Positions 36,950 through 45,745 of a stretch of DNA of 64,000 nucleotides are shown here, in pieces. Source of the stretch: an uncultured Bradyrhizobium sp. (lineage in GTDB: Bacteria; Pseudomonadota; Alphaproteobacteria; Rhizobiales; Xanthobacteraceae); the NCBI RefSeq assembly GCF_936943645.1, contig NZ_CAKZJO010000103.1:40516-104515 (forward strand), written 5' to 3'. The notes under the pieces were generated by a model. It was not told the origin of the DNA. It did no database searches and was given only the letters and a program-made list of their open reading frames with translations. How positions within the stretch are numbered: position 1 is the first letter of the stretch; each line of letters begins with the position of its first letter. A program made the translations under genes and the position numbers.

Positions 36950-37443
36950 GATTTCGAGTTGCAGGCCTTGCCGGCCTGGTCGTTCTGATCGCTTCAGTCG
37001 CTGCGCTCGCCGCATCTCCATCCCTGAAGCCTTTTGAACGCGGCACCTGGCAAAGCGTCCTGAAGGGACATGCCGGCCGCCCGGTGCTCGTGCATTTCTG
37101 GGGCGTAACCTGCGGCCCCTGCAAGGTCGAGCTGCCCTTGCTTGGGCAGTTTGCCAAGGATCACCCTGACATCGACGTCGTCACCGTCAGCGCCGATCTC
37201 GTGCCGAACCTGCCGGGGGCAACGCAGTCGATGCTCGACAAGGCTGGTCTGTCGTCGACCGAGAACTTCATCTTCAATGACGGCTTCGTCGAGCGCCTGC
37301 GGTTCGAGATCGACCCGGCCTGGCAGGGCGACATTCCCAGGACCATGCTGATCTCCCGGGAAGGGACCGTCACGACGATCGAAGGCTCGGCTGAAATGGC
37401 CGATCTCGAAAAATGGTCGGCGCAACAACTCGCCAAACACTGA
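36946..37443 (+). CDS. TlpA-like periplasmic thioredoxin
   Basis: A 165-residue protein with an N-terminal signal or anchor (RVAGLAGLVVLIASVAALAA) and a thioredoxin fold of the TlpA/ResA class. The active site is C56-G-P-C59 in FWGVTCGPCKVELPLLGQF. It probably keeps cysteines of copper-handling proteins reduced in the periplasm, for example the Cys motif of the preceding protein. Its start overlaps the upstream stop (ATGA), so it is translationally coupled. Confidence 0.88.
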   Translation: MRFRVAGLAGLVVLIASVAALAASPSLKPFERGTWQSVLKGHAGRPVLVHFWGVTCGPCKVELPLLGQFAKDHPDIDVVTVSADLVPNLPGATQSMLDKAGLSSTENFIFNDGFVERLRFEIDPAWQGDIPRTMLISREGTVTTIEGSAEMADLEKWSAQQLAKH

Positions 37444-37471
37444 AGTTCAAGTCTGCAAAGGGAAGACCGAC

Positions 37472-38008
37472 ATGAAGACCATCTCGAAAAACGTGCTGCT
37501 CGCCGCGTTCGCTCTTACGCTCTCCGCGGCACCGGCGCTCGCCGACGACGTCAAGGCCGGTGATCTCGTCATCTCGCAGGCGTGGAGCCGTGCGACACCA
37601 GGCGGCGCCAAGGTCGCGGGCGGCTATCTCGTCATCGAGAACAAAGGCACGGCGCCGGACAAGCTCGTCAGCGTGTCCGCCGATATCGCGGGGAAGGTCG
37701 AGATCCACGAGATGGCGATGGACAATGGCGTGATGAAGATGCGTCCGCTCGATGCGGGGCTGGTGGTCGATCCCGGCAAGACGGTCAAGCTCGCGCCCGG
37801 CGGCTATCATCTGATGCTGCAGGAGCTGAAGGGCCCGTTCAAGCAGGGTGACAAGGTGCCCGTGACGCTGCAATTCGAGAAGGCCGGCAAGGTCGCCGTC
37901 TCCCTCGATGTCCAGGGCGTCGGCGCGCAGGCCCCCGGTGATGCCGGGCATTCCGGTCACATGGACATGAAAAAGATGCCTGACCATTCGGGAATGAAAA
38001 TGAAATGA
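37472..38008 (+). CDS. PCuAC-family periplasmic copper chaperone
   Basis: PCuAC proteins carry Cu(I) in the periplasm, mainly to cytochrome c oxidase. The 178-residue product has a signal peptide ending at LADD and the metal site H79-x10-M90 followed by H113-x-M115 (EIHEMAMDNGVMKM and GGYHLML), close to the family pattern. A His/Met-rich C-terminal tail (HSGHMDMKKMPDHSGMKMK) adds likely copper ligands. It starts 28 bases after the thioredoxin gene. Confidence 0.93.
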   Translation: MKTISKNVLLAAFALTLSAAPALADDVKAGDLVISQAWSRATPGGAKVAGGYLVIENKGTAPDKLVSVSADIAGKVEIHEMAMDNGVMKMRPLDAGLVVDPGKTVKLAPGGYHLMLQELKGPFKQGDKVPVTLQFEKAGKVAVSLDVQGVGAQAPGDAGHSGHMDMKKMPDHSGMKMK

Positions 38009-38037
38009 GCCTGATCTGGACTCTCGAAAGGGCCAAC

Positions 38038-38565
38038 ATGATGCGATCCTGCCTGTTCCTGGTTGCCGCGCTCGCCGCCTCGCCGGCGGCGGCGCACGTG
38101 TCGCTCGAGACCAAGCAAGCCGTGGTCGGCACGTCCTACAAGGCCGTGTTTGTCATTCCCCACGGTTGCGCGGGCTCGCCGACGGTGAAGGTCCGGGTGC
38201 AGGTTCCGGAAGGGGTGATCGCGGTGAAGCCGATGCCGAAGGCGGGCTGGAATGTCGATGTCGTCGAAGGCAAATATGCCGGAGAATACGACTATCACGG
38301 CAACAAGCTCTCCTCCGGCGTCAAGGAGGTGGCGTGGTCCGGCGGCAAGCTGCCGGACAAGCATTATGACGAGTTCGTTTTCAGTGCGTTCCTTACCAAC
38401 AGCCTCAAGACGAACACGACTCTGTACTTCCCCGTCGTTCAGGAATGCGAGACCGGCGTCAGCCGCTGGATCGAGATCCCGGCCGAGGGGGCAGGGCACT
38501 CGCATGACAGCAAGTCCGAGGGCAAATCGCCGGCGCCGGGCGTGAAGCTGCTGCCGAAACCCTGA
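38038..38565 (+). CDS. YcnI-like (DUF1775) copper-binding protein
   Basis: A 175-residue exported protein. Cleavage after AAA would leave H20 as the mature N-terminus (HVSLE), which in characterised YcnI proteins forms a copper-binding histidine brace. The mature part shows FVIPHGCAGSPTVKVRVQVPEG, typical of DUF1775. The ATG at 38038 follows AAAGGG; an earlier ATG at 38005 overlaps the PCuAC stop and would spoil the signal peptide. Its stop overlaps the next gene. Confidence 0.88.
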   Translation: MMRSCLFLVAALAASPAAAHVSLETKQAVVGTSYKAVFVIPHGCAGSPTVKVRVQVPEGVIAVKPMPKAGWNVDVVEGKYAGEYDYHGNKLSSGVKEVAWSGGKLPDKHYDEFVFSAFLTNSLKTNTTLYFPVVQECETGVSRWIEIPAEGAGHSHDSKSEGKSPAPGVKLLPKP

Positions 38566-40127
38566 TGCGCCTCTTCGCCGCGCTCGCGACGCTGCTTCTT
38601 GCTGCCGGATTTGCGAGCGCGGCGTGGGCACATGCGGCCCTGATCTCGGTCGATCCGCCGAGCGGGAGCATGCTCGCAGCCGCACCGAAGGCGGTGGAGC
38701 TGCGCTTCAACGAAGCGGTGACGCCGGGCGCAATCCGGCTGATCGACGGCGCCGGCAGGGCGCGCGACGATGCGCGTGTCAGCGCATCCGGCGACACCGT
38801 TTCGGTCGCTATGCCGGCGGATCTGCCCGAGGGGACCGCGGTCGTCAGCTATCGCGTGATCTCGCAGGACGGTCATCCCGTCACCGGATCGGTGATCTTC
38901 TCGATCGGCACGCCGACGGCGACCAAGCCTCCTGCAAACGTGGACGGCCGCTTGAACGTGGTGATCTGGCTGGCGCGGGTCGGTCTTTATCTCGGGCTGT
39001 TCGTTGGCGTCGGCGGCGTGTTCTTCGCGCGCTGGATCGCTTGGTCGACAACCGGCATGACCGTGCCACGCGTGGCGCTCGCCATCGGAATTCCGAGCGC
39101 TGCGGCCTCTCTCGGCACGTTGGGCCTCGACCTGCTCGGCCTGCCGCTGCCGGCTCTTGCGACCGCCGGTCCCTGGAAGGTCGCGCTCGCGACCAGCGCT
39201 GGTCCTGCGCTGCTGGTTGCCGTGGCTGCGATGCTGTTCGCGTTAGTGGCGCTGCGCAGCGCGTGGTACGCGCGCGCTCTCGCTGTCATCGCATTGATCG
39301 GTGCCGGTCTGTCGCTCGCCATGACCGGGCACGCCGCAACCGCGCCGCCCGAAGCGCTCACGCGCCCGGCGATCTTCCTCCACGGGCTCGGTGTTACCAT
39401 CTGGATCGGCGCTCTCGCGCCGCTGGTCGCGCTGGTGTCGCGGCCGACGACGGCGACGCTCCCGATCGTGAACCGCTTTTCCCGCATTGCTGCGCTCGCG
39501 GTCGGCGTGCTGGCCTTGACCGGCCTCGCCCTCGCGATCGTGCAGCTCGAAAAGCCGGGCGCGCTGGTTGCGACCCGTTACGGGCTGATCCTCTCGACCA
39601 AGCTCGTCCTGGTTACGGGGCTGCTGGCGCTGGCTGCGCTCAACCGGTTCCGCCTGACTCCGGCTCTGGCCCGGAACGGGGCGGCGGCGCCCGCGCTGAA
39701 GCGCTCGATCCTGATCAAATGCGCCATTGCGCTGGCCATCCTCGCCGTAGTCGCCGGCTGGCGCTTCACGCCGCCGCCGCGCACCATCGTTCCCGAAGCA
39801 CCGCTGGCGATCCACATCCACAGCGACAAGGCGATGTTCCAGGTCCTGGTGTCGCCCGGCAGGCCCGGCGTCGATGATTTCATGCTCCAGCTCATGACCG
39901 GCGAGGGCACGCCGCTGGCGGCCAAGGAGGCGACATTGACGCTGAGCCTGCCCGAGCGCGGCATCGAGCCGATGGAGCGGAAGGCTTCGCTGGGGCCCGA
40001 CGGCTACTGGCATGTGCGCAAGGCCGAGCTTCCCTTCGCGGGCCGCTGGCACGTGCGGATCGACGCGCTGGTGAGCGACTTCGAGCAAATCACGCTCGAG
40101 GATGAACTCGATGTTACGCCGCCCTAA
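38565..40127 (+). CDS. CopC-CopD fusion copper transport protein
   Basis: A 520-residue protein. The N-terminal CopC domain follows a signal ending at AAWA, leaving H23 (HAALISVDPP) as the mature end, and includes SQDGHPVTGSVIFSIG with a second copper-ligand His. A CopD membrane domain with about eight helices follows (roughly residues 130-400, for example RPAIFLHGLGVTIWIGALAP). The last 110 residues form a soluble beta-rich domain (IHIHSDKAMFQVLVSPGRPG) resembling YtkA/FixH-like modules. It closes the copper operon. Confidence 0.88.
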   Translation: MRLFAALATLLLAAGFASAAWAHAALISVDPPSGSMLAAAPKAVELRFNEAVTPGAIRLIDGAGRARDDARVSASGDTVSVAMPADLPEGTAVVSYRVISQDGHPVTGSVIFSIGTPTATKPPANVDGRLNVVIWLARVGLYLGLFVGVGGVFFARWIAWSTTGMTVPRVALAIGIPSAAASLGTLGLDLLGLPLPALATAGPWKVALATSAGPALLVAVAAMLFALVALRSAWYARALAVIALIGAGLSLAMTGHAATAPPEALTRPAIFLHGLGVTIWIGALAPLVALVSRPTTATLPIVNRFSRIAALAVGVLALTGLALAIVQLEKPGALVATRYGLILSTKLVLVTGLLALAALNRFRLTPALARNGAAAPALKRSILIKCAIALAILAVVAGWRFTPPPRTIVPEAPLAIHIHSDKAMFQVLVSPGRPGVDDFMLQLMTGEGTPLAAKEATLTLSLPERGIEPMERKASLGPDGYWHVRKAELPFAGRWHVRIDALVSDFEQITLEDELDVTPP

Positions 40128-40271
40128 GATGCGGCTCGCGCTGAACATGAAGTCCGACGGAAAAATGACAGGAATTCCGATGCGTTAGCGGCTTTTCCTC
40201 ATTCCCGGTCTTGTGTTTTCGCTCGCAATCCGGTTTCACTGCAGGCCACCACTGATTCCACGAGTATTGCC

Positions 40272-41591
40272 ATGCGGTTGTCGCGCTTCTTTCTGCCCAT
40301 CCTGAAGGAAAATCCGAAAGAGGCGGAGATCGTCTCGCATCGGCTGATGCTGCGCGCCGGCATGATCCGGCAGGAGGCGGCCGGCATCTACGCCTGGCTG
40401 CCGCTCGGTTTCCGGGTGTTGAAGAAGATCGAGCAGATCGTGCGCGAGGAGCAGGACCGCTCCGGCGCGCTGGAACTGTTGATGCCGACCTTGCAGCTCG
40501 CCGACCTCTGGCGCGAGAGCGGCCGCTACGACGCCTATGGCCCGGAGATGCTGCGCATCGCCGACCGCCACAAGCGCGAGCTGCTGTACGGGCCGACCAA
40601 CGAGGAAATGATCACCGAGATTTTTCGCGCGTACGTGAAGTCCTACAAGAACCTGCCGCTGAATCTCTATCATATCCAATGGAAATTCCGCGACGAGCAG
40701 CGTCCGCGTTTCGGCGTGATGCGCGGCCGCGAGTTCCTGATGAAGGACGCCTATTCCTTCGACCTCAACGAGGCCGCTGCGCGCGTCGCCTACAACAAGA
40801 TGTTCGTGGCGTATTTGCGCACCTTCGCCCGGATGGGGCTGAAGGCGATCCCGATGCGCGCCGAGACGGGTCCGATCGGCGGCGATCTCAGCCACGAATT
40901 CATCGTGCTCGCTGAGACCGGCGAATCCGGCGTGTTCATCAATCGCGACGTGCTGGACCTGCCGGTACCCGGCGAGGACGTCGACTACGACAGCGACCTG
41001 ACGCCGATCATCAAGCAGTGGACCTCGGTCTACGCAGCGACGGAAGACGTCCACGACGCCGCGCGCTTCGAGCAGGAAGTGCCTGCGGAGAAGCGGCTCA
41101 ACACCCGCGGCATCGAGGTCGGCCAGATCTTCTATTTCGGCACCAAATATTCCGAGCCGATGAAGGCGATGGTGGCGGGCCCCGACGGCGTCGACGTGCC
41201 GATCCACGGCGGTTCCTACGGCGTCGGCGTCTCGCGCCTGCTCGGCGCCATCATCGAGGCATGCCACGACGATGCCGGCATCAAATGGCCGGAAGCGGTG
41301 GCGCCGTTCCGCGTGTCGATCCTCAACCTCAAGCAGGGCGATGCGGCGGTCGATGCGGCCTGCGAGAAGCTCTATGCCGAGCTGACCGCCAAGGGTGTCG
41401 ACGTGCTCTATGACGACACCGACCAGCGCGCCGGCGCCAAATTCGCCGCCGCCGACCTGATCGGTATCCCCTGGCAGATCATGATCGGGCCGAAGGGCCT
41501 CGCCGACGGCAAGGTCGAGATCAAGCGGCGTAGTGACGGCTCCCGCGAGACCATGTCGCCTGCGGACGCCGTGGCCCGCCTGGTCGGCTGA
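40272..41591 (+). CDS. proS: Prolyl-tRNA synthetase
   Basis: This class II synthetase charges tRNA-Pro. The 439-residue product is the short alphaproteobacterial form. It has motif 1 in RLMLRAGMIRQEAAGIYAWL, motif 2 in WKFRDEQRPRFGVMRGREF, the LLYGPTNEEMITE block, and motif 3 in HGGSYGVGVSRLLGAII. The large editing insertion of E. coli ProS is missing; organisms with this form generally rely on a separate trans-editing protein. About 145 untranslated bases separate it from the copper operon. Confidence 0.96.
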   Translation: MRLSRFFLPILKENPKEAEIVSHRLMLRAGMIRQEAAGIYAWLPLGFRVLKKIEQIVREEQDRSGALELLMPTLQLADLWRESGRYDAYGPEMLRIADRHKRELLYGPTNEEMITEIFRAYVKSYKNLPLNLYHIQWKFRDEQRPRFGVMRGREFLMKDAYSFDLNEAAARVAYNKMFVAYLRTFARMGLKAIPMRAETGPIGGDLSHEFIVLAETGESGVFINRDVLDLPVPGEDVDYDSDLTPIIKQWTSVYAATEDVHDAARFEQEVPAEKRLNTRGIEVGQIFYFGTKYSEPMKAMVAGPDGVDVPIHGGSYGVGVSRLLGAIIEACHDDAGIKWPEAVAPFRVSILNLKQGDAAVDAACEKLYAELTAKGVDVLYDDTDQRAGAKFAAADLIGIPWQIMIGPKGLADGKVEIKRRSDGSRETMSPADAVARLVG

Positions 41592-41664
41592 ATATTGTTC
41601 ATCGCCCGATATCGCGGCCGCCAATCCGGCCACAATTGACCCCGAATCATGGGATTATCGAGCG

Positions 41665-42945
41665 ATGGATGAAACCATGACTGAAACCGTGCAAACCGCG
41701 CCTTTCGCGCCCTTCGAGTGGATGCTGTCGGCGCGCTATTTGCGGGCGCGCCGCAAGGAGGGATTCATCTCGGTCATCGCCGGGTTCTCCTTCCTCGGCA
41801 TCATGCTGGGCGTGGCGACGCTGATCATTGTCATGGCCGTGATGAACGGCTTCCGCAAAGAGTTGCTCGACAAGATCCTGGGGCTGAACGGCCATATCCT
41901 GGTGCAGCCGCTGGAATCCCCGCTGACCGACTGGAAGGACGTCGCCGACCGCCTCAGCCAGGTGAAGGGGATCCGGCTGGCCGCGCCCGTGGTGGACGGC
42001 CAGGCGCTGGCGTCCTCGCCGTGGAACGCCTCGGGCGTGCTGGTGCGCGGCATCCGCTCCGACGACCTCAACAACCTCACCTCGATTGCCAAGAACATCA
42101 AGCAGGGCTCGCTCGAGGGCTTTGACGAAGGGCAGGGCGTAGCGATCGGCCGGCGTCTCGCCGACCAGCTCTCGCTGCATGCCGGCGACAGCATCACGCT
42201 GGTGGCGCCGAAGGGCGCGGTGACGCCGATGGGCACGACGCCGCGCATCAAGCCTTACAAGATCGTCGCCGTGTTCGAGATCGGCATGTCCGAATACGAT
42301 CTCGGCTTCGTGTTCATGCCGCTCGCGGAGGCGCAGGCCTATTTCAACCGCAGCAACGACGTCACCTCGATCGAGGTGTTCACCACCAATCCCGACCAGA
42401 TCGTCGCCTTCCGCCAGGCCGTGACGGAGGCTGCGGGCCGGCCGGTGTTCCTGGTCGACTGGCGGCAGCGCAACTCGACCTTCTTCAACGCGCTCCAGGT
42501 CGAGCGCAACGTGATGTTCCTGATCCTCACCATGATCGTGCTGGTGGCGGCGCTCAACATCGTCTCCGGCCTGATCATGCTGGTGAAGGACAAGGGCAGC
42601 GACATCGCGATCCTGCGCACCATGGGCGCCTCGCAAGGCTCGATCATGCGCATCTTCCTGATCACGGGCGCCTCGATCGGCGTGGTCGGCACGCTGGTCG
42701 GCTTCGTGGTCGGCCTCGTGATCTGCCTCAACATCGAATCCATCCGGCAGTTCCTGTCCTGGCTGACCTCGACCGAGCTGTTCTCGCCGGAGCTCTACTT
42801 CCTGTCGAAGCTGCCCGCCGAGATCGACATCGGCGAGACCACGGCGGTCGTCATCATGGCGCTGACATTGTCGTTCCTGGCGACGCTGTATCCGTCGTGG
42901 CGCGCCGCGCGCCTCGATCCCGTCGAAGCGCTCCGGTACGAGTGA
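41665..42945 (+). CDS. lolC: Lipoprotein-releasing ABC transporter permease (LolC/E)
   Basis: This inner-membrane permease extracts outer-membrane lipoproteins with LolD. The 426-residue product has four membrane helices, one near residue 40 (GFSFLGIMLGVATLIIVMAV) and three in the FtsX-like C-terminal half, and a large periplasmic domain between them. A single LolC/E-type gene is visible, as usual in alphaproteobacteria. The start is not certain: ATG 41665 (MDETMTETVQ) or ATG 41677. lolD follows 7 bases downstream. Confidence 0.93.
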   Translation: MDETMTETVQTAPFAPFEWMLSARYLRARRKEGFISVIAGFSFLGIMLGVATLIIVMAVMNGFRKELLDKILGLNGHILVQPLESPLTDWKDVADRLSQVKGIRLAAPVVDGQALASSPWNASGVLVRGIRSDDLNNLTSIAKNIKQGSLEGFDEGQGVAIGRRLADQLSLHAGDSITLVAPKGAVTPMGTTPRIKPYKIVAVFEIGMSEYDLGFVFMPLAEAQAYFNRSNDVTSIEVFTTNPDQIVAFRQAVTEAAGRPVFLVDWRQRNSTFFNALQVERNVMFLILTMIVLVAALNIVSGLIMLVKDKGSDIAILRTMGASQGSIMRIFLITGASIGVVGTLVGFVVGLVICLNIESIRQFLSWLTSTELFSPELYFLSKLPAEIDIGETTAVVIMALTLSFLATLYPSWRAARLDPVEALRYE

Positions 42946-42952
42946 GGACCTG

Positions 42953-43657
42953 ATGGAGCAGCAGCAGGGGGCTGAGGATGTACCGGTCATTTATCTCCAC
43001 GAGATAAAGCGCCAGTACTTGCAGGGCGAGGTGCCGCTGACGATCCTCGACGGCGCCAAGCTGGCGCTGTGGGCCGGCCAGTCGGTCGCGCTGGTCGCGC
43101 CGTCGGGCTCGGGCAAGTCGACGCTGCTGCACATTGCGGGCCTGCTCGAAGCACCGGATTCCGGCGAGGTCTATGTCAACGGCGCGCCGACCTCGCAGCT
43201 GCCCGACATCGAGCGCACCCAGCTGCGCCGCACCGATATCGGCTTCGTCTACCAGTCGCACCGGCTGCTGCCGGAATTCTCGGCGCTGGAGAACGTGATG
43301 ATGCCGCAGATGATCCGCGGCCTGAAGAAGTCCGAGAGCGTCAAGCGTGCCAAGGAGATACTTGGCTATCTCGGTCTCGGCGATCGCATCACCCATCGCC
43401 CCGCCGAGCTGTCGGGCGGCGAGCAGCAGCGCGTCGCGATCGCGCGTGCTGTGGCCAACGCGCCGCGCGTGCTGTTCGCGGACGAGCCGACCGGCAATCT
43501 CGATCCGCACACGGCGGATCACGTGTTCCAGGCGCTGATGCAGCTGGTCAAGGCAACCAAGGTTTCGATGCTGATTGCGACCCACAACATGGAGCTCGCC
43601 GGCCGCATGGACCGGCGCGTGTCGCTGGCGAATGGCCAGGTGGTCGAGCTCGAATAG
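42953..43657 (+). CDS. lolD: Lipoprotein-releasing ABC transporter ATPase
   Basis: This ATPase drives lipoprotein release from the inner membrane. The 234-residue product has Walker A APSGSGKS, a Q-loop in FVYQSHRLLPEFSALENV, signature LSGGEQQRVAIARA, Walker B VLFADEPTGNLD and the switch His in IATHNMELA. Length and pairing with lolC are standard. Confidence 0.95.
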   Translation: MEQQQGAEDVPVIYLHEIKRQYLQGEVPLTILDGAKLALWAGQSVALVAPSGSGKSTLLHIAGLLEAPDSGEVYVNGAPTSQLPDIERTQLRRTDIGFVYQSHRLLPEFSALENVMMPQMIRGLKKSESVKRAKEILGYLGLGDRITHRPAELSGGEQQRVAIARAVANAPRVLFADEPTGNLDPHTADHVFQALMQLVKATKVSMLIATHNMELAGRMDRRVSLANGQVVELE

Positions 43658-43658
43658 T

Positions 43659-43691
43659 CAAAATTTGCGAAAACAACCCCATGCACAGTAG
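43659..43691 (+). repeat. Dispersed 33-base repeat, copy 2
   Basis: An exact inverted copy of 28166-28198, beginning one base after the lolD stop and containing GCGAAAACAACCCCATGC. Both copies abut gene ends, suggesting a mobile or transcript-end element. Confidence 0.85.
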
Positions 43692-43714
43692 CCAAGTGCT
43701 TGGGCCGACTGACG

Positions 43715-43749
43715 AAAAATCAGGCGACGACGGGCGCGCCGTCGCCTGA
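43715..43749 (-). terminator. Rho-independent terminator of the alcohol dehydrogenase gene
   Basis: TCAGGCGACG and CGTCGCCTGA form a perfect 10-base-pair stem with a 10-base loop. On the minus strand a TTTTT run follows the stem, and the element lies 5 bases past the stop of the gene at 43755. Confidence 0.8.
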
Positions 43750-43754
43750 AGCTC

Positions 43755-44834
43755 TCAGGGCCTGATCACCGTCAGTTTGAACGGTCCGCCATTGGCCGCG
43801 GCGTGCGCTACCGCCTCGTTGGCGTGATCAAGGTCGAAGGCCGTCGTCTCATACTCCTCCAGCCTCAGCAGTCCAGCGCGCACCAGCGCGATCAGACGGC
43901 TCGCCGCGTCCGGCGGATACATCCAGACGCCATGGATCGAGATGCAATTGCGCATCAGCCAGGGGTAGGGCAGCTCGAGGCCCGGGCCGCCGGCCATGCC
44001 GACACCGCCCATCAGCACGACGCGGCCGTAAGGGCGCACCGTCATGACCGCCGCGCGGACGACGGTCGGGCTCACCGAGGGCGGCATGATGTCGAGCACG
44101 CAATCGATCGGCGAAGGCGCCGCGCGCTTCATCGCCTCGCGATCGTCGTCCTCGTTGCCGGTGAGCCTGACCGGCTGCACCCGGGCGCCGAAGCGGCGGA
44201 CGAGATCGGACAAGATCGCCTCGTTGCGGCCGGGCGTCACCACGCAGGCTGCGCCCATTGCCAGCGCAACGGACACGGCGGCGCTGCCGAAATTGCCGGT
44301 GGCGCCGCTGACCAGCACGGTCTCGCCCGGCTGCAGGTTCGCGGCGAGGAAGCCGCCATAGGGCACCAGCGCCGTCCCCAGCGCGCACCATCGCGAGGCC
44401 TCTTCGGAGGCGATCTGGCCGAGCCGTTTCACATTTTCGGTGGGCACGCGCATCTGCTCGGCATAGGAGCCGTGGCGGAAATGCTTTTGCAGCTTCATGC
44501 CGCCGGGGCCGGCGGCGGTGAGCCCCTGGAGGGCGATATCGGGCGCCACGACATCGTCGCGCGAGCGCACCGTGGGGTCGCAGAACACCCAGTCGCCGAC
44601 GCCGAGCTTGGTGGCGTCAGGACCGACCGCGCGCACTCGGCCGATGCCGCCGGGGCCGGGGATAACAGGCAGGTCGAGCGCGTAATTGCGCGTCCCGTCG
44701 AACACCTCGTTCATGTAGGACAGGACGCGCGTGGCGACGACGTCGACGATCACCTCGCCGGTGCCGAGGGTCGGCTCGGGCGCGTCCTCGATGACCAGCT
44801 TCGATCCAAAGGATTTCAGTACGGCAGCTTTCAT
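43755..44834 (-). CDS. Zinc-type alcohol dehydrogenase / quinone oxidoreductase family protein
   Basis: A 359-residue medium-chain dehydrogenase/reductase. It has the N-terminal GroES-like fold (MKAAVLKSFGSKLVIEDAPE), a VIPGPGGIGRVRAVGP segment where alcohol dehydrogenases have GHEGVG, and a Rossmann motif VLSGATGNFGSAAVSVALA-type (SGATGNFGSA). The usual catalytic Cys and His zinc ligands are not obvious, so it may be a zinc-independent reductase. The substrate is unknown. It is divergent from a MmyB-type regulator, which probably controls it. Confidence 0.85.
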   Translation of the reverse strand: MKAAVLKSFGSKLVIEDAPEPTLGTGEVIVDVVATRVLSYMNEVFDGTRNYALDLPVIPGPGGIGRVRAVGPDATKLGVGDWVFCDPTVRSRDDVVAPDIALQGLTAAGPGGMKLQKHFRHGSYAEQMRVPTENVKRLGQIASEEASRWCALGTALVPYGGFLAANLQPGETVLVSGATGNFGSAAVSVALAMGAACVVTPGRNEAILSDLVRRFGARVQPVRLTGNEDDDREAMKRAAPSPIDCVLDIMPPSVSPTVVRAAVMTVRPYGRVVLMGGVGMAGGPGLELPYPWLMRNCISIHGVWMYPPDAASRLIALVRAGLLRLEEYETTAFDLDHANEAVAHAAANGGPFKLTVIRP

Positions 44835-44893
44835 GTATTCACCTCAAAGTCGGGTGAGGCCGATATGAGCCGCCTTGGCGAGGGCATGAAGGC

Positions 44894-44916
44894 CTGGTAT
44901 TATCCTAGTATTCCAG
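44894..44916. promoter_or_regulatory. Candidate operator in the divergent promoter region
   Basis: CTGG and CCAG flank two GTATT direct repeats in a 23-base imperfect palindrome between the dehydrogenase gene and the regulator at 44942. The A/T-rich core (TATTAT) could also be the -10 box of the regulator. Confidence 0.3.
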
Positions 44917-44941
44917 AAGCCCTCCATGCGGAAGCGACATC

Positions 44942-45724
44942 ATGGCCGATCCACGCCGCGTCGAATTCGGCGATTTCCTGCGGTCCCGCCGCGAAAAGCT
45001 GGCGCCGAAAACGGTCGGGTTGCCTGCGGGGAGCCGGCGTCGCACCGCGGGGCTGCGCCGCGAGGAGGTCGCCCAGCTCGCCGGCATCGGTGTCGACTGG
45101 TACATCCGCCTCGAGCAGGGCCGCACCGTCAGTCCCTCGGTCACGACAGTCGATGCGCTGGCCCGCGCGCTGCGGCTCAGCAAGACCGAGCATGCGCATC
45201 TGAAGGCACTCGCACGCGACGGCGCGAGGAGCCCATTCACGCGCGAGATCGTGCCGCCGCCGATCCTGCGGCTGGTCGAGAGCCTGCCGCATCCGGCCTA
45301 CATCACCGGGCGGCGCTGGGACGTGCTGGCCTGGAACGCGGCGGCCGAGGAGGTGTTCGCGTTTGGTCGGCTGCCGGAGCAGGACCGCAACACGCTGCTC
45401 CTGATGATGACCAACAAGCGCACGCGAAAATCCTACGGGGCGGGCTGGGCTGACGTCGCCAAGCGCATGGTCGCGATGTTTCGCGCCACCCATGACGTCT
45501 GGGCCGGCGATCCCGCCTTTGCGGAATTGCTGACACGCTTGCGCGAAGGCAGTCCCGAATTCGTCAAATGGTGGGGCGCGCACGAGGTGCACGGCACCTT
45601 GTCGGGCCGCAAGACCATGACCCATCCCACCAAGGGCGTGCTGCATTTCGAGCACACGAGCTTTCAGGCCAACGACGATCCCGCGCTGAAGCTGGTGATC
45701 TACACGCCGGTCGGGGCTAGCTGA
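44942..45724 (+). CDS. Helix-turn-helix regulator with MmyB-like ligand domain
   Basis: A 260-residue protein with an N-terminal XRE-type helix-turn-helix (RRTAGLRREEVAQLAGIGVD then WYIRLEQGR). The C-terminal MmyB-like PAS-fold domain contains AYITGRRWDVLAWNAAAEEV and HEVHGTLSGRKTMTHPTKG. Members of this family commonly control an adjacent divergent oxidoreductase gene, exactly the arrangement here. The ligand may be a fatty acid or other small hydrophobic molecule, by analogy. Confidence 0.9.
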   Translation: MADPRRVEFGDFLRSRREKLAPKTVGLPAGSRRRTAGLRREEVAQLAGIGVDWYIRLEQGRTVSPSVTTVDALARALRLSKTEHAHLKALARDGARSPFTREIVPPPILRLVESLPHPAYITGRRWDVLAWNAAAEEVFAFGRLPEQDRNTLLLMMTNKRTRKSYGAGWADVAKRMVAMFRATHDVWAGDPAFAELLTRLREGSPEFVKWWGAHEVHGTLSGRKTMTHPTKGVLHFEHTSFQANDDPALKLVIYTPVGAS

Positions 45725-45745
45725 GGGGGAAGGCTTCCCGGGCGC

